Assembly (NCBI RefSeq): GCF_907165205.1
Contig: NC_058195.1
Coordinates: 28,044,936 to 28,108,935 of the forward strand
Direction of reading: 5' to 3'
Source of the DNA: Coccinella septempunctata
Lineage: Eukaryota; Arthropoda; Insecta; Coleoptera; Coccinellidae
Length of the DNA: 64,000 nucleotides
Shown: piece by piece, positions 22,624 through 34,589 of the stretch
Layout: the number at the start of each line of letters is the position of its first letter
How positions within the stretch are numbered: position 1 is the first letter of the stretch
Position numbers and translations under genes: made by a program
Notes under the pieces: model-generated
What the model saw: only the letters and a program-made list of their open reading frames with translations
Databases searched by the model: none
What the model was told of the DNA's origin: nothing

Positions 22624-22660
22624 GGCCAACGTTTCGAACACTATTTCCTTTCTCAAGGCT
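22624..22660 (-). ncRNA. Hammerhead-like motif, degenerate
   Basis: Element strand: AGCC, TTGAGAAA, a weak stem II, then GAAACGTT and GGCC. Stem I pairs and stem III is ACGT, but stem II is poor and the first core base is T. Confidence 0.4.
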
Positions 22661-23880
22661 GCAATGATACGAATTCATAAATCATACATCCAGAAGAACG
22701 GAACTGACACTCAGCTCGTTATAATTTTTAATAATATTTAATTTTGAGCAGTATTCTCCCTGACATCAAATGACCTTGAACAGGACTTGTTGAAATTTCG
22801 AATCTTGAGCAGTTTGTGTTTTTTCACTTGACCTGACATGGGACATGGAAAAATAATAATAATTGATCGAAATCGCCTTCCACTCCTCAGCATTACTGAG
22901 TATTTTCCAGACTATTACGCCCTCTATGATTCCACAGAGGAAAAAACTTCTCTCGTATAGGTATCCACAGCAGTGTTATCTGAAGAGGCATACTTACTAA
23001 ACCTTGAATGGAAATTTTGTATATTCAACGAACTGAATCTTTAGCAGTTTGTGTTCGCTATCACATCAAATGACCTTGAATGAGACTTCCAAAAATTTTC
23101 ATAATTGTCCGAAATCGCCTTCCACTCCAATGGGACTTGTGAGAATTATATTTTTGAGAGTGGAATCTAGTGCTCCCCTTATTTAATATAACCTTGAATT
23201 ATGTATGAAAGACCACCTGAGTTCGACTTTTCGCTGAAGATTGTTGACCTTGATTTGTGATAGAAGTAAATCCCTGAATTCTTTACTAAGGTGACTTTAT
23301 ATAGAATGAAATAAAGAACAAAATAGAGATAGCAGAAAAAAATTTTATAATTATATTTATTTTATAAAACGAGAAATAGACTCAATGAATAGAATAACAG
23401 ACTGTGCGAATTTCAGTTCAATTTATTCCAATTTGATCAAGGATGAAAATAGACGAATTAGACAACCTAACATACAAGAACGAGTTATGATTGTTGATTA
23501 AAAACTGAAGGAGGATGGATGATGGATTGTTGTTGATCTGACGTTTTGCATCGAGAACATACGTTTTTTCATCAGATATATTACCGAAAATTTTGTGAGA
23601 AATTTGTTTGACGTGGAGATTTCCCAAGAATATAATTACATATAATGTCTTCGCATCTCAGAGATCATGAATACAGATAACAATAACGATGGTGCTTGCT
23701 CTGTTGTAGAAATACTTATTTCATAGTGGTGAGCGAATTCTCTAGATTCCTGTCTTGTGTTCTGTTATTTGTGATATTGTTCCAAAGTCCTTTTTTTTCT
23801 GTTGCTAAAGAGTATATAAAACTGTATAGTATTATTGTAATTATTATTGTAAGATCTGAAGTAGAGTAATTTCTTTTTAG

Positions 23881-23920
23881 ACTTGAGAATGGCTACAACC
23901 AATAGCCGAAACTTCGTCAT
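23881..23920 (+). ncRNA. Hammerhead-like motif, degenerate
   Basis: TTGAGAAT (23883-23890) is followed by a perfect 5-bp stem II GGCTA/TAGCC and GAAAC, then TTCGTC. Stem III would be a 2-bp AC/GT helix with a TTC loop. Stem I is not evident. Confidence 0.38.
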
Positions 23921-24559
23921 TGTTGAAAATAGTGAATTACGTTTTCAAATCGTTTATGTATTTCCAAAAATATTTTGGATTCTCGTTCAAGGATTCTTCT
24001 ACTGAATCTATGAATGACCTATGGCAGATCTCGTACCTTTACCCTACATTTTTTCTCAATTCAGCAAACCTCGATTGATTCGGGATTGATTGATTTTTTT
24101 TGTAAATTATATGAGCGACTTTGTGGCTGATATCAATTGTTTCAGCTCCGTAGAAAACCAAGCAGGATAATAAGAAGTACTGCAGTCCTTTTTGGTACGT
24201 GTTTTTCAATGATATTTTTTATTATTCCGTTAAAATTGGGGACGCTTGTATTTACATCATTATCTACTAAAGAATTCCAATTGAGGTTTTGTAATGGAAC
24301 AATTATAGTTCTGGCAACTCATGCATTGCGTGATTCCCTTTGTTCTAATTAGCGGTTCAATTTGTATGGCTATGTTGTGGAGATACTTTTACTGATTACT
24401 GATTGCTGGGTATGTTGGACGGAACAAACCAAACCTGCCACTGCGACCAAGCGGTCTATTGTAGCACACAAGCAAGCTCGTAGAGCTAGATCTCTCCCTC
24501 TAGTCCCATTCTACTCAAAAAGGAGATTATGTCGGAGGGGAAGTGATTCTTGAGTTCCT

Positions 24560-25504
24560 TTAGGACCATCTTCGGAGAACCAAATACTCCAATTCTGATC
24601 CTGTCTGCCACCGGCCAGTCACAGAGTTTCTTCTCCTGGTGAAGGGAACAATCAAGGTTTTGCAAGGGTTCACACATAACTGCTCCCCCTCATACCAACC
24701 TTGAATTATAGTTAGTGTTTCCTGAAGAGCAGCTGAGATGATTGCATCGTCATTGCCCGTCAGTAAAACAACTATATCATCCGTGCAAGCCTGAACATAT
24801 ACGTCAAGCAAGCTGATGATAGCAATAAGATCGTCAACCAGAAGGGACCAGAGAAGGGGTGATTGTACACCGTCCTGCGGGCAACTTCTGCCTGCTTTGA
24901 ATCTAAGCGCGTCGCCGCAAAGCGTGGTTATAATGTTTCTTGAGCAGCATTGTGCTGATCCAATTCGATATGCTAGGAGGAACACCTCTTGGCAGCCCTC
25001 ACCAGAAATTCAGTGAGGGCAGCATTAAAGGCTCCCTCAATGTTCAGGAAGACAGTCACCGAAATCTCCCTGGAGTTGAGAGATTCGTTGATCCTACCGA
25101 AAAGGTTATTGGGGGAAAGATCCGTAGATTAGACTGATCGGTCGGAATGATTTAGGCCGTGTGTTCGTTTTTCCCGCCTTGGGAATATACACGACTGTAA
25201 GCTTCCTCCAGTTGAATGGTATGAAGTTCCATGCTAAGCTGTATCTGAAGAGCCTAATAAGGTAAGACATTAAGTACTACAGTCCGTGCTGAAGTAGAGC
25301 TGGAAATATTTCATTGTCACTCGGCGCTTTGTATGGGGGAAAGGATAAAACTGCCCTTCTCACCGCGCATTCTTTGCTGGATCGCTGGAAGCGACTAGTG
25401 AAGTTCCTTTCCTTTGCATCTGTGGAATTAATCAGCACATCTGAAAAGTGTGTGTCAGCCATGATTTTAAGTGTTTCCGCCCCAGAGACGGATCCCAGCG
25501 TCAA
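24560..25504 (-). pseudogene. R1/LOA-type RT (broken)
   Basis: FPPYKAPSDNEIFPALLQ (near 25290-25350) is the fingers block. The palm frame (24985-24560) has CPQDGVQSPLLW and TDDIVVLL, the catalytic box with Tyr-Ala replaced by Cys-Thr. An intervening frameshift separates the two. Clearly inactive. Confidence 0.75.
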
Positions 25505-25758
25505 AAATGGCTACAAGGAGAGAATTTGCAGCATCCTCGATGCTGCTTCAGAAGTTTTCCCAAGACTTCCTATTGGCCTCACTTCCTTGTTATACACGGT
25601 GAGTGTTTGACGGTACACCTCCCACTCACCTGCTGATTTTGGTCGGTTGAATTTCTTCCGAACCTCTTTACGAAGTGTCTCTCGTTTGGAGTCCCACCAA
25701 GATACTTTCCTATTGTCGGATTTCTTTCTTAGTGGACAGTTTTCATGATATGTCGAGA

Positions 25759-26307
25759 CTATGGCTTGGCCAATTGAGTTGGCCAGCCTCTGTAAGTCTT
25801 CATGATTGTTAACGTTAACGTTAATGGATCCCAGATTCCGCTTAAGGGATTGTTTATAACCATATCCCAGTCGGTCAGTCTGGGATTGCGATATTCCTGA
25901 ATGGGTTCACCGCCTAGTTCAATATTAAATTGAATATTTCTAGGGTCTGAGCCGGAGGGAGTGTCGGAAACACTCCAGTCAGTGATTTTAGTGCTCAGGT
26001 ATTGCGAGCAGAGCGTGATGTCCAGTACCTCAGCCCGATTTTTCGTAACAAAGGTCGGAACAGAGCACCCACGTTGGATGGACCTCGCTTCTTCTAAAAT
26101 GAGGTCGAATAGGTACCCACCTCTTTCGTTGATGTCCGTACTATCCCACGGGGTGTGGTAGGAGTTGGCATCACAAGCAACAAGGAGTTGAAGGTTTTTC
26201 CCCCTGCAGTAGGCAACTAATTTTCGCTCTAAGTTTGGCGGGGGGAACATTGTATCACCAGGGAAATAGGCAGAACAGATAACCAGTTCTTCTGTGCCTG
26301 TTTCCAT
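25759..26307 (-). pseudogene. R1/LOA-type APE endonuclease
   Basis: 182 codons with VICSAYFPGD, then LLVACDANSYHTPWDSTD (catalytic Asp and Asn), a PTFV block, AEVLDITL, and SGSDPRNIQF in place of the usual SDH-type active site. The Ser-Asp remains but His is replaced. Typical of the elements that cut DNA to prime their own synthesis. Confidence 0.78.
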
Positions 26308-26315
26308 GGGGAGTT

Positions 26316-27267
26316 TTACCAGGATGCAAGGACAAAAATGTCAATAGTGTTCCTGGAAGATACAGGACCTGGATCCCCAGATCTAAGTGGTATTACCTTG
26401 CCAGGAAGGTTACTGAGGCCATTAATTCTGCCTCGAGAAGTAACCCAAAGTTCCTGGATGAAGGCGATCTCTATCCTCTCCTCCAGGATGCGTTTTTCAA
26501 GGAGGTAGGATCCAGCCTTGAAATGCTGAATATTAGCTTGTAGGCATATATAGAGCTGCGCCATCGCTGGATGACACAGCTCTCTTCTTCTTTTCCACCA
26601 CTGGCCCTTTACTAGCCGTTTTACCAGCCTTGGGAAGAGACCCGGTGGTAAGGGCTGCCTGCGGAGCTTTGATCGTAGAGGGAGCAGAGTCAGACCTCGC
26701 TCCCTCAACGGGCTCACCTCTGGAGATGCCGGCGAAGGAGGAAGGATTAACCCCTCCCTCCTTGATTTGGGTGTCCGACTCTTTGTCAAGAGAGAGAGAG
26801 AGAGAGAGACCAGAGAGAAGTCTCTGGTCCCAAACCCATAATAGCGCATCATGTCCAGGGCTTTTAGCCTAGACATGGAGCTCTCATCAACAGAGGAGGT
26901 CCATGTCCGGCCCGGCCCTGAAACCTGGTGGTGTAATACCACTCAGTTCTCTGCTTCCAGGCCTGGGTTCATCGCACACAGTCAGCACCTCATCTGGTGA
27001 GGGTCGATCTTCTAGCGGAGGGTCAGGGAAGTACGCATACATAGGGTTTTGGCAGCTCCATTCCCTGGAAAATGCGGAGGTTGGCCCCGTCGACGGCTTG
27101 ATCTGCAGCAAACAGTTGCCAAGCCACGAGACGCTTGCCTCGTCCGCGCATCTAATCATAAGCCAACCCGGCGTATGAGTACAGCTCAAGAAGCGGATCC
27201 CTGCTCCTATTTTGGAGGTACTTAGTGCATATATGTCTTTGTTGTTACTGGATGGTTCTAACTCCAC
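26316..27267 (-). pseudogene. R1/LOA-type ORF1 (gag-like)
   Basis: Two overlapping frames. The upstream one (27267-26887) has a WLGNCLLQIKPSTG / YAYFPDPPLEDR region resembling the DUF4780-type ORF1 domain of such LINEs. The downstream one (26942-26316) is rich in Ser, Arg and Pro. Frameshifted. The domain name is a judgement from memory of the family. Confidence 0.5.
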
Positions 27268-27359
27268 AAAGATTTAGTGATTCTTTCGTCTATCTACGCC
27301 TTCCATTAGTTATATTTTTAACTTTTAGTGTCCTTTGTTTGCTAGTTCGCTCTTGATTA

Positions 27360-27790
27360 CATTAGGATCTGTTGAGTGATGAAGGGTGTTTTATCACTAT
27401 TCTGTAAACACGCTCCTCTTTCGGCTGGTATGTGTGATGAACTATATTTTTATTTTGAAACTGTTGAGAGGGTCCTTGTTGGTCTGGGTTAAAGAATCTC
27501 AATTTAACAAAATGCCGACGTTTCGATTTATTTAAAATCGTCTTCAGGACTCTACAATAGATGGTACACATTAAGACGCTATTTAAAGAAGGTAACATTA
27601 CACATCAACAAGAAAATATCAGAACAATTGTATATGAACAAACCACTAAAGCAAGCAAACATTAATGAAGGGCAAGGGAAAAAAAGATCGAACACATTAA
27701 CAACTTGGTTACATATATATAAATATAAAAATAAAAAGAGTATTTATTATTGACCCTTCAATGAAATAAATTGAAGCTACTCACATTGTC
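27360..27790 (-). mobile_element. PLE 3' terminal repeat (partial)
   Basis: The reverse complement of 27500-27640 matches 34610-34725 closely (ATTTTCTTGTTGATGTG, then TTAATGTGTACCATCTATTG, then a hammerhead box). The two copies lie in opposite orientation about 7 kb apart. No coding part is visible here. Confidence 0.7.
27514..27550 (-). ncRNA. Hammerhead-ribozyme motif
   Basis: Element strand: GTC, CTGAAGA (27541-27547), extra C, stem II GATTT/AAATC with TAAAT loop, GAAACGTC, then GGC. Stem I is GTC/GGC (one G-U wobble). Stem III is the palindrome ACGT, so a stable fold would need two molecules. All conserved core bases are present except for the extra C. Confidence 0.6.
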
Positions 27791-28005
27791 AGTTGGTCTC
27801 TATTGTCTTCAGTAATAAATAATTGAGGGATGTTATGATGACAGGCATACAACGGAATTCGACTCGAATCAGAAATGAAAATGAAATATATTCAACGTGA
27901 ATAATCATCTGTCAAGAAGGGAAGGAAACAATATGTAGACACACGAACATGACTAATGTTACGTTAAGATGTGAGATTTCTTATTCTTTGGATTATATTG
28001 AAATA

Positions 28006-28180
28006 GGCCGTGTTCAAATTCTCAATGTCACTTCTCTTATTGAGAGAATTTACTTCTTTTTTTATTTCCAGCATTTCACAAACTAATTTAAGTAAAAGAT
28101 TGTTTTGTGAAATGCTGGAAATAAAAAAAGAAGTAAATTCTCTCAATAAGAGAAGTGACATTGAGAATTTGAACACGGCC
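28006..28180. repeat. Perfect hairpin, 77-bp arms
   Basis: 28006-28082 and 28104-28180 are reverse complements along their whole length, with a 21-bp spacer. The right arm continues an open frame to 28357 (EMLEIKKEVNSLNKRSDIEN, coiled-coil-like) and the left arm encodes the same peptide on the other strand. No known family was recognised. Confidence 0.8.
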
Positions 28181-28804
28181 CTGGAATATGACCTCCGGAG
28201 TGGGAGGATGGTCCAGCTGAAAGAGAAAATTCAGAGCTGTAATATAAATTACATTTTCAATGATCAAACAATATATATTATAGTGAATGTACGACTTTTA
28301 GCAGAGATTAGTTTACAGGGTGCGTATGATTCAAAGCTTACGGAGAAACCTCAGTAAAAAACCCTATCTCCTCGTGAGTTATTATCATTAAAACTGTTTC
28401 CTTATACTTCCTTTATATTTTTAATTTCTGCCAATATGAAATCAATATTCAATTCACCCCCTTTTGAAAAAAATATGTAAGAATTGGTCATAACATAAAA
28501 TATATACTTAAAATATTTTTCTTCGTATGCTCCCTTTCTCTTCTCTGCCTAGCATGCCTCAACCAATCTTTCACATGCATTTCGAATTCTTTTTTGGTAA
28601 TTGCAAAATGTTTTATCACTGAAGCTGAAACATTTACACATCATTTAAACAGTGCTGAATAATCTTTCAAAAAAGAATAATGTCACCTCACTTAAATTTG
28701 TGACAGTTTTCTGGTTTCTAAGAAAAACATTGGAAATTGTTTTTGCCCTATTCAATTAAACGAATAAATAAATATTTACTCACTATATGCACATTCAAAA
28801 ATCT

Positions 28805-30655
28805 TTAATTTCTGAAGTTCAAAATTGTGCTGGCCCCTGTCCAACTACACAGCTCTGCAACCTCATTAGTTAATAATTTCTTTAACACTCTCTGAGTGAA
28901 GTGTCTTCCTGTTGTTCCTCCTATGGAGGTCATGATATATATCTGAAAAATGGTAAAAATTGTTTAAATTTTGTTAGACAGAGGGGAATATTCACCAAAA
29001 AAGATTTGAATCTATAATAATGCTTATGCTCACCAATGATTCGTTATGTTTTTTTTCCGCATAGACTAACGATTCTAAGTACTCCAACTCTTCTATATTT
29101 TTGCAAGGCAATTTACTCGTTATGAAGTTAACTGCCTCACTATTAAGTGAAACTTGGCTGTTTGCTCCTATTGTTTCTTTCAGTTCATCGACTTTTAATG
29201 TCAACTCCGTTAAGAGCTTGATTATTACATCCGAATTATGGCAACAGTTGTGACAGTTTTCTGAAATTCAACATGATTTTTAACGATTATTATTTGTTTC
29301 ATTCCATTTTGACAACTTTATTCATTTTGTTTTATAGACTATCAACAGATAGCTGCTTAATGAAACCCCGATATTTAAAGTAACTTTAGAATGTAATCAG
29401 TAATCACCATATTCAACAAGATTGGAAAACTATTGATAATTCCCTCTCCATACCAACAAATATGGAATTTCCAAATCGACAGTCTTTCGAATTATTGCAT
29501 TCTCAATTCTTATAAGAATTGAGTGAAATTTCTGTTTGAAAACCGTTAAAATCATTGAAATCTACAAAATGAAAATATTTCGATGACCACTGCATTGTTA
29601 CCACTGTATAATATTTGATGAATACAGGCCAAAAAGAATACACAGTTTTATAGAAAGTATATAAATTAAAACTCACCAACATTTTGTTTCCTACTTTTCT
29701 CAGACATTTCTGATTCAGGAATCCCCCCGGGGGATTCAACATAATTGAGCCTGTAATCTGATATGTCAAGAACAGTGGGCTCTGTGTTGACAGTAGAAGA
29801 TGACCGAGTATCTGCAACAAAGATACTCAAGTACTCAGTACAGGAAAGATAAGATATAAGGTCCTTTCGTTTGCATAAAAAGTGTAGCACTTTTCTACAC
29901 TCGATTTGATTTACACCAGTGTAGAGGAAGTGTAGTTTATCTACACATAGTCAAAAGGAGATGTAGATAAACTACACCTCCTCTACACTGGTGTAAATTC
30001 AATCAGCAAACGAATACTAAAATCGAGAGTAGAAAAGTGCTACACTTTTTATGCAAATGAAAGGACCTATTGCGAATCTAATCAACAAACATAAATCAGT
30101 TTTTATTCAATTTACCTTCACTTATCTCCTCTATGGTGGAAATTGGTCTCGATATTGGGTTAAGTGACATTGGGGCAATCGGTAAAAACTGGGCATTGTT
30201 GTTATTGTTAGCTAGAATGAAATCAGAAGAAATTAATTTATAATGATATATCATATATCAAGAGCTCACCTTCATCACTATAATTCAAAACATATTGTGA
30301 AGGATTATACCTTCTATTAGGTTTCAGAGTTCGAACAGTTTCTTCATCACTCGAAGTTATAGACAGAGCTTTTTTTTTGGCTTCCTGATAGGTTTCTGAA
30401 AATCATAAGTTCTTGGATGAGTAAAATAAAAAATTTAATCATGGTACAGCCATACCACAATAACATTCCACCTTGATTGGATAAAGTTTCCATGTTTCTG
30501 GGTTTGGTTTCTTTTGCCTTGCAATATAAATTGTAGTATTACTCGGAGGCCACCAACACTGTTTCTGGTCAGTAGAAATCCACGATGTAGGAACTTCACT
30601 GACTGAGACATTGTCGCTTGTGGATTCCGTAATGAATTGCACCACAGCAAACATT
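28805..30655 (-). CDS. DUF4806-family protein, six coding exons
   Basis: Coding exons on the minus strand: 30654-30456, 30395-30270, 30211-30116, 29811-29677, 29260-29034 and 28942-28805. All five introns start GT and end AG (donors such as GTGAGC, GTAAAT, GTGAGT; acceptors TTTCAG, TTCTAG, TTGCAG), and the phases join without a break to give about 306 residues and a TAA stop. The N-terminal domain (MFAVVQF, a VPTSWI segment, CWWPPSN, WKLYPIKV) and the C-terminal domain (LPCKNIEELEYLESLV, MTSIGGTTG, LLTNEVAELCSWTG) are the two ends typical of DUF4806 proteins. The middle is polar, with an Asn run and a CHNCCH cluster at the start of exon 5. Function is unknown. An AG sits directly before the ATG, so a non-coding upstream exon is likely. 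It lies downstream of, and on the same strand as, a transposase pseudogene, and could be a transposon accessory gene or a host gene of this multicopy insect family. Confidence 0.85.
29859..30068. mobile_element. Palindromic MITE in intron 3
   Basis: 210 bp. Terminal inverted repeats begin AGGTCCTTTC and run about 40 bp (gtgtagcacttttctac inside). An inner palindrome (29911-29994) carries repeated GTGTAG/CTACAC units. The whole element can fold into one long hairpin. It sits between exons 3 and 4 of the DUF4806 gene without touching the splice sites. The target duplication is unclear. Confidence 0.8.
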
Positions 30656-31039
30656 CTGAAAATTTATTTGAAGACTTAGTGTGTTTGAAACCAATATTTT
30701 TTAGTTTTTTTTTATGAACTGATGAGAATTTTTAAATTATGAGATGCATGGTGGTGATTTCTTCATAGTTAGCAGGAAATCGGGTACATGAAATATGAAA
30801 TGAAGATTATATGTAGTTAACAGATTACAGATTGCTGGGTGTGTTAGATTATAGTTAGATTCCATTGAAGTGTGTAGGTTTCAAGCGAATGATATGAATT
30901 ATATTTACCAAATTATGCTAGATTGTAGAAGTGTCATCAGAAGTATATGACAAGTTTTCGGGCCCACTGGTAAAATGAATGTTTATAGCTGTATAGATTT
31001 TGTAGGATATTTATAATTTTTTTTTATCAATTTTACATT

Positions 31040-33119
31040 TTACTGATGACCATGAATCAGTTCTATGCTTATCCTCCGAGACTCTGATCTTTTCAGAAGC
31101 ATACATTTGCTCAGGATTTCTTCCATTTCTATTTCCCTAAACCCAAGATCGTTTTCAGAAATTTCTTCTATTCCTACGAGCTTGGATTGTAAGGGAACAT
31201 TAAATATATTTACTGTCTCGTAAATTTTACCAAAAATACGAACATCATTGGCATGCAATATCCTACTGATAATCATAATTTGTCCTGTCTTCAATTTAAT
31301 GACATTATTTGGTTCCTTTTCAGTTATCTTGCAATCTTTGAAAGAAACTGTTTTCAGGATAGAACGGGTTACTGAAGTGCTCTCTTTCGTTAAACTCTCA
31401 ATATAACTTTCTTCACTCAGTCTATTATAAATTTGTTCCAATGGCCTAGAAGTGGTTTTAAGTTTCTGTTTTATTCCATACATACAATTTTCATATTTAA
31501 ATGCACTGAAATCGTCCAGTGAGCCATGTAACTTTACATCATCTGCAAGATGTATCAAATTATGAACATTGTATGACATGTTCTTCGCACCATATATTGC
31601 AGAATAATTTTGAACAAAATGTAGCAACAATTCCTTTGCATACTTATTGTGCTCCTCTGGTAAGTTCTTTCTGCAAAGAATTCTGATTGCACTAGACAAT
31701 GTGAGGAAATGAATGTATTTGTCTGGAGGTAAAATTCCTGACAAGATACATGGTCCAGTATACAAAAGAAATTAACGAAATTCTGTTGCCTTCCATCTTT
31801 CCAATTCCTGAAATATTCGAGGACCACGAGCAAACCCCACTGGAATACAGGATTTTAACGATAAGAACCCTTGTTCTAGTTCTTCTAAGTTCGGCCTACT
31901 GATTCTGAGATCAGCCTTTCCTTTGATCCAAAATTGAAGAAGTTTCTTCATCACACCCAAACAGTGCATGTAGTCTAGAGGAATTTGCGAAACCATGCCA
32001 GTATTCAGCTCTGTCAAAATAGATACACCTTTATGATGTTCTTCTTGAAGCTGAAGACTGAAAAATTCATCTGTCCTCAGAGCATTATTTGTTTCTGGAA
32101 AAGTCACATGGTCTTCTACATAATCTCCTTCTTGTATACACTTGCTACAGCCGAAATAACCAGAGTGGCTCTTTGTGAGAGTGACAAATGCTTTTGCAGG
32201 AGCATCACAATTAAATTATGCAACCCAGGAATATTTCAATTTTCTTTCCATTATACATTATACCCTGTCCAAGCAATTCCTTAGCTTCATTAACAAATTG
32301 TTTCAAAAATTTGTTGGGGTCTTCAGGTTTTGTATTACCATGAAAAATTCAAATTGTGAATGGTTCTGTATAAAATGAATCCCTTACTGAACCTAAAATA
32401 GTCCAAAATTGACTGCCAGAAGATTCACTCACAGGCAAACCATCTATATTGACATCAAAGGTGATTTTATGTGGGATAACGTTGGGATAGTATTTCTTCA
32501 AAGATATTTTCAATCCAACTTCAATGCCTATATGATAGTATGATCCGGAATCAATTTTTTCGATTGGAACTTTTCTTGGAGTATGTAATAATGTACGGGC
32601 ATCACTCATACTTAATTCTGGTAGAGTCTCTTTCAGAATTTGCAGGATATTGGAGATAGCAGTATGGGTGATATTATGAGTTACAGACGAAACACGTAAT
32701 TTATGTAAGAGATCCGAGTACTTTTTATCTGGAGCCACATCCAATTGATCAGGAATTTTGAAAGAACACCGTGGATCTCTTGATGACGACTGGATAAACG
32801 TTGCTGATTCTTGATATCTTGGACTGACTATGGGGGCATCAACTCTATCTTCATTATAATCAATATTTGATTCAATTACATTTGGTGTTTCAATGACTAT
32901 GTGATTAGAATTTTCATTATTTATATATGCACTGTTTGACCCTGTGTCGCTTGTACTCGGTAAACTAATAACCTCCTGGGTTATTAGTTCACTGTTTGTA
33001 CTATTAGATGAATCTTCTTCATATCTAAAACGCTTTGATAATTCTGATTCTTGAATCCTTCTAATTCGTCTTTTATGTCTGTCAGAAACATCTTTCAACA
33101 ATTTGTGCCTTCTTTCCAT
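31040..33119 (-). pseudogene. EnSpm/CACTA-like (Tnp2-type) transposase, intronless
   Basis: Starting at an ATG with a basic N-terminus (33119), the frame runs to TGA at 32349. It continues as KPEDPNKFLKQFV to a 4-bp insertion near 32207-32216, resumes at CDAPAKAFVTLTKSH, meets TAA at 31772-31774, and ends at 31040. Landmarks are LPVSESSGSQFWTILG, CDAPAK, DYMHCLGVMKKLL, RWKATEFR, MSYNVHNLIHLADDVK and FKYENCMYG. The Asp, Asp and Glu in CDAP, DYMH and YENC are the likely catalytic triad (inference). The family is widespread in insects and other animals. Three lesions make it a pseudogene. An orphan reading frame of this type often travels with DUF4806 genes (inference). Confidence 0.7.
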
Positions 33120-34520
33120 CTTAGAAAATATTGAGTTTTTCTAGCACGGACAAAATTATAATATGATTCAATATCTAAAATAACATTACAAATTTGAGTT
33201 GAATCATCGATGATTGACCTCAAATCATTCGAGTTTGAATTAACGAAGGGTGTGAAAGTTGTAGAATAATAATAAATAATACTACAAGTTTATAAAGGGA
33301 GTATATATTTATATAACTCACCTTGCTCTGCACGTTATATTTAGTCAATAATAACGTTATCACGCTGCTGAATGAATAATTCACGAAATTCATTCACTGA
33401 ACCCAACAAATAAAACTTATAGTCACTAATCACACAGCCTAAAACACGAATGACGAATATTCACTTCACGTTCACATGCAGCAAAGAAAGAGAAACAGTT
33501 AGGGCGTTTTGATTTAACCTTTAAACTCGAGAGACCATAGAGTGCAGAGATATATATTATAAAATTCAATGAAATTTTCCCATTTTACGATCATATCTCG
33601 ATGTATGATGATTTGTAGTCTTAATCATATAAATAAAGAAATAAATTTCCCAGAATTTGAAAGAATAAATTGATGAATTATTCGTCCCCTAAATTATAAA
33701 AATACACATCATAGAGTATATTAAAGTAGTGTTCTTGTGATACACATTACGAAAAGATGAACTCTTCGATATTATCTGATATTATTTTACAGATATCTTA
33801 ATTTCACTGAATATTAGACAATGAGTTTTTCACTCAAATAAGAGGTTCTCCAAATTCCCCGTGATTTCTACGTAAAAAAATGCCTGAACAAGGTTCGAGT
33901 TTCAGATCCGCAACTTGAAAACAAAAAAGTTTTGAGAACTTTTCGAAATCGTCAAAATTTATTTTTTTGCTAATAAACTCAAAAACGAAGAATCGTAGAG
34001 GAGGCTACACGGTTTCACCATTCTTTGTTTCTCTGAAAAAGAGCTCGGAAATGCATCATCCGTTTTCTTCTAAGTGCTATAATTCTCGAGATCCCCTCAG
34101 TAGACAACGAATTTTACGAATTTATGGCTGTACAATATGACTGATATTGAAATATATTAATGAAAACAGGCAAAATTATGATAAAAGTAATGCAAAAGGT
34201 ATATTGCTGCGTAGTTGCGACGTGTTTTGATGATGAATAGAACATTTCAAAAAGGTACTGAAAAGTTTTCTTCGAGAAGTCGCCGTGTTAGGGTTTATGG
34301 AAATTCATTCATAATACATCATTCCATGTTCTAAAAAGATCACCGATAAAATATTTAAGAAATATCAACACACATAAGTCGCATAGTAGTAGCTATGTTC
34401 ACTTCATGAGAACATCTCGATATAATGTTACATGCAACAACTAAGGAAGTTATTTTAGGAAATTCGCAAACTTAACAATATGTGGATGTTTATGTCCACA
34501 ATGTGAAATCCTAAGTATAT
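33120..34520. other. No supported gene
   Basis: AT-rich. A piece at about 33996-34125 (gctcggaaatgcatcatccg, gtgctataattctcgagatc) matches the right arm end of the MITE at 36263-37683 with changes. Nothing else was recognised. Confidence 0.5.
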
Positions 34521-34589
34521 CCATGGTAATTCTCAAAGAAGTTCTTCAATGCGATATTTTTTGGTACTCCCTGCGACTTACTGTTACAT

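Larger units (their letters stand above)
22595..23945. other. PLE ends and degenerate direct repeats
   Basis: No gene is supported. A minus-strand PLE end abuts the Gypsy duplication (22595-22700) and a plus-strand one ends near 23945. Between them, 22740-22890 and 23030-23130 share blocks such as catcaaatgaccttgaa, agcagtttgtgtt and cgaaatcgccttccactcc in the same order, so they are an imperfect direct repeat. Confidence 0.5.
24450..27290 (-). mobile_element. Decayed R1/LOA-type LINE
   Basis: Minus-strand order: gag-like ORF1 (27267-26316), APE endonuclease (26307-25759), RT N-terminal part (25504-25277), RT palm (24985-24560). Motif style (CDANSYHTPW, CPQDGVQSPLLWSLL) is that of the R1/LOA branch of the I group. 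It is more GC-rich than its surroundings. A (GA)n run at 26790-26810 lies in ORF1. Many stops and frameshifts are present. Confidence 0.78.

Noticed and set aside
24816..27178. Plus-strand frames across the R1/LOA-type LINE
   Set aside because: Shadows of the minus-strand element in GC-richer sequence.
28010..28357. 115-codon frame treated as a gene
   Set aside because: Its first half is one arm of the hairpin read through the spacer. Only the right-hand part could be real coding sequence.
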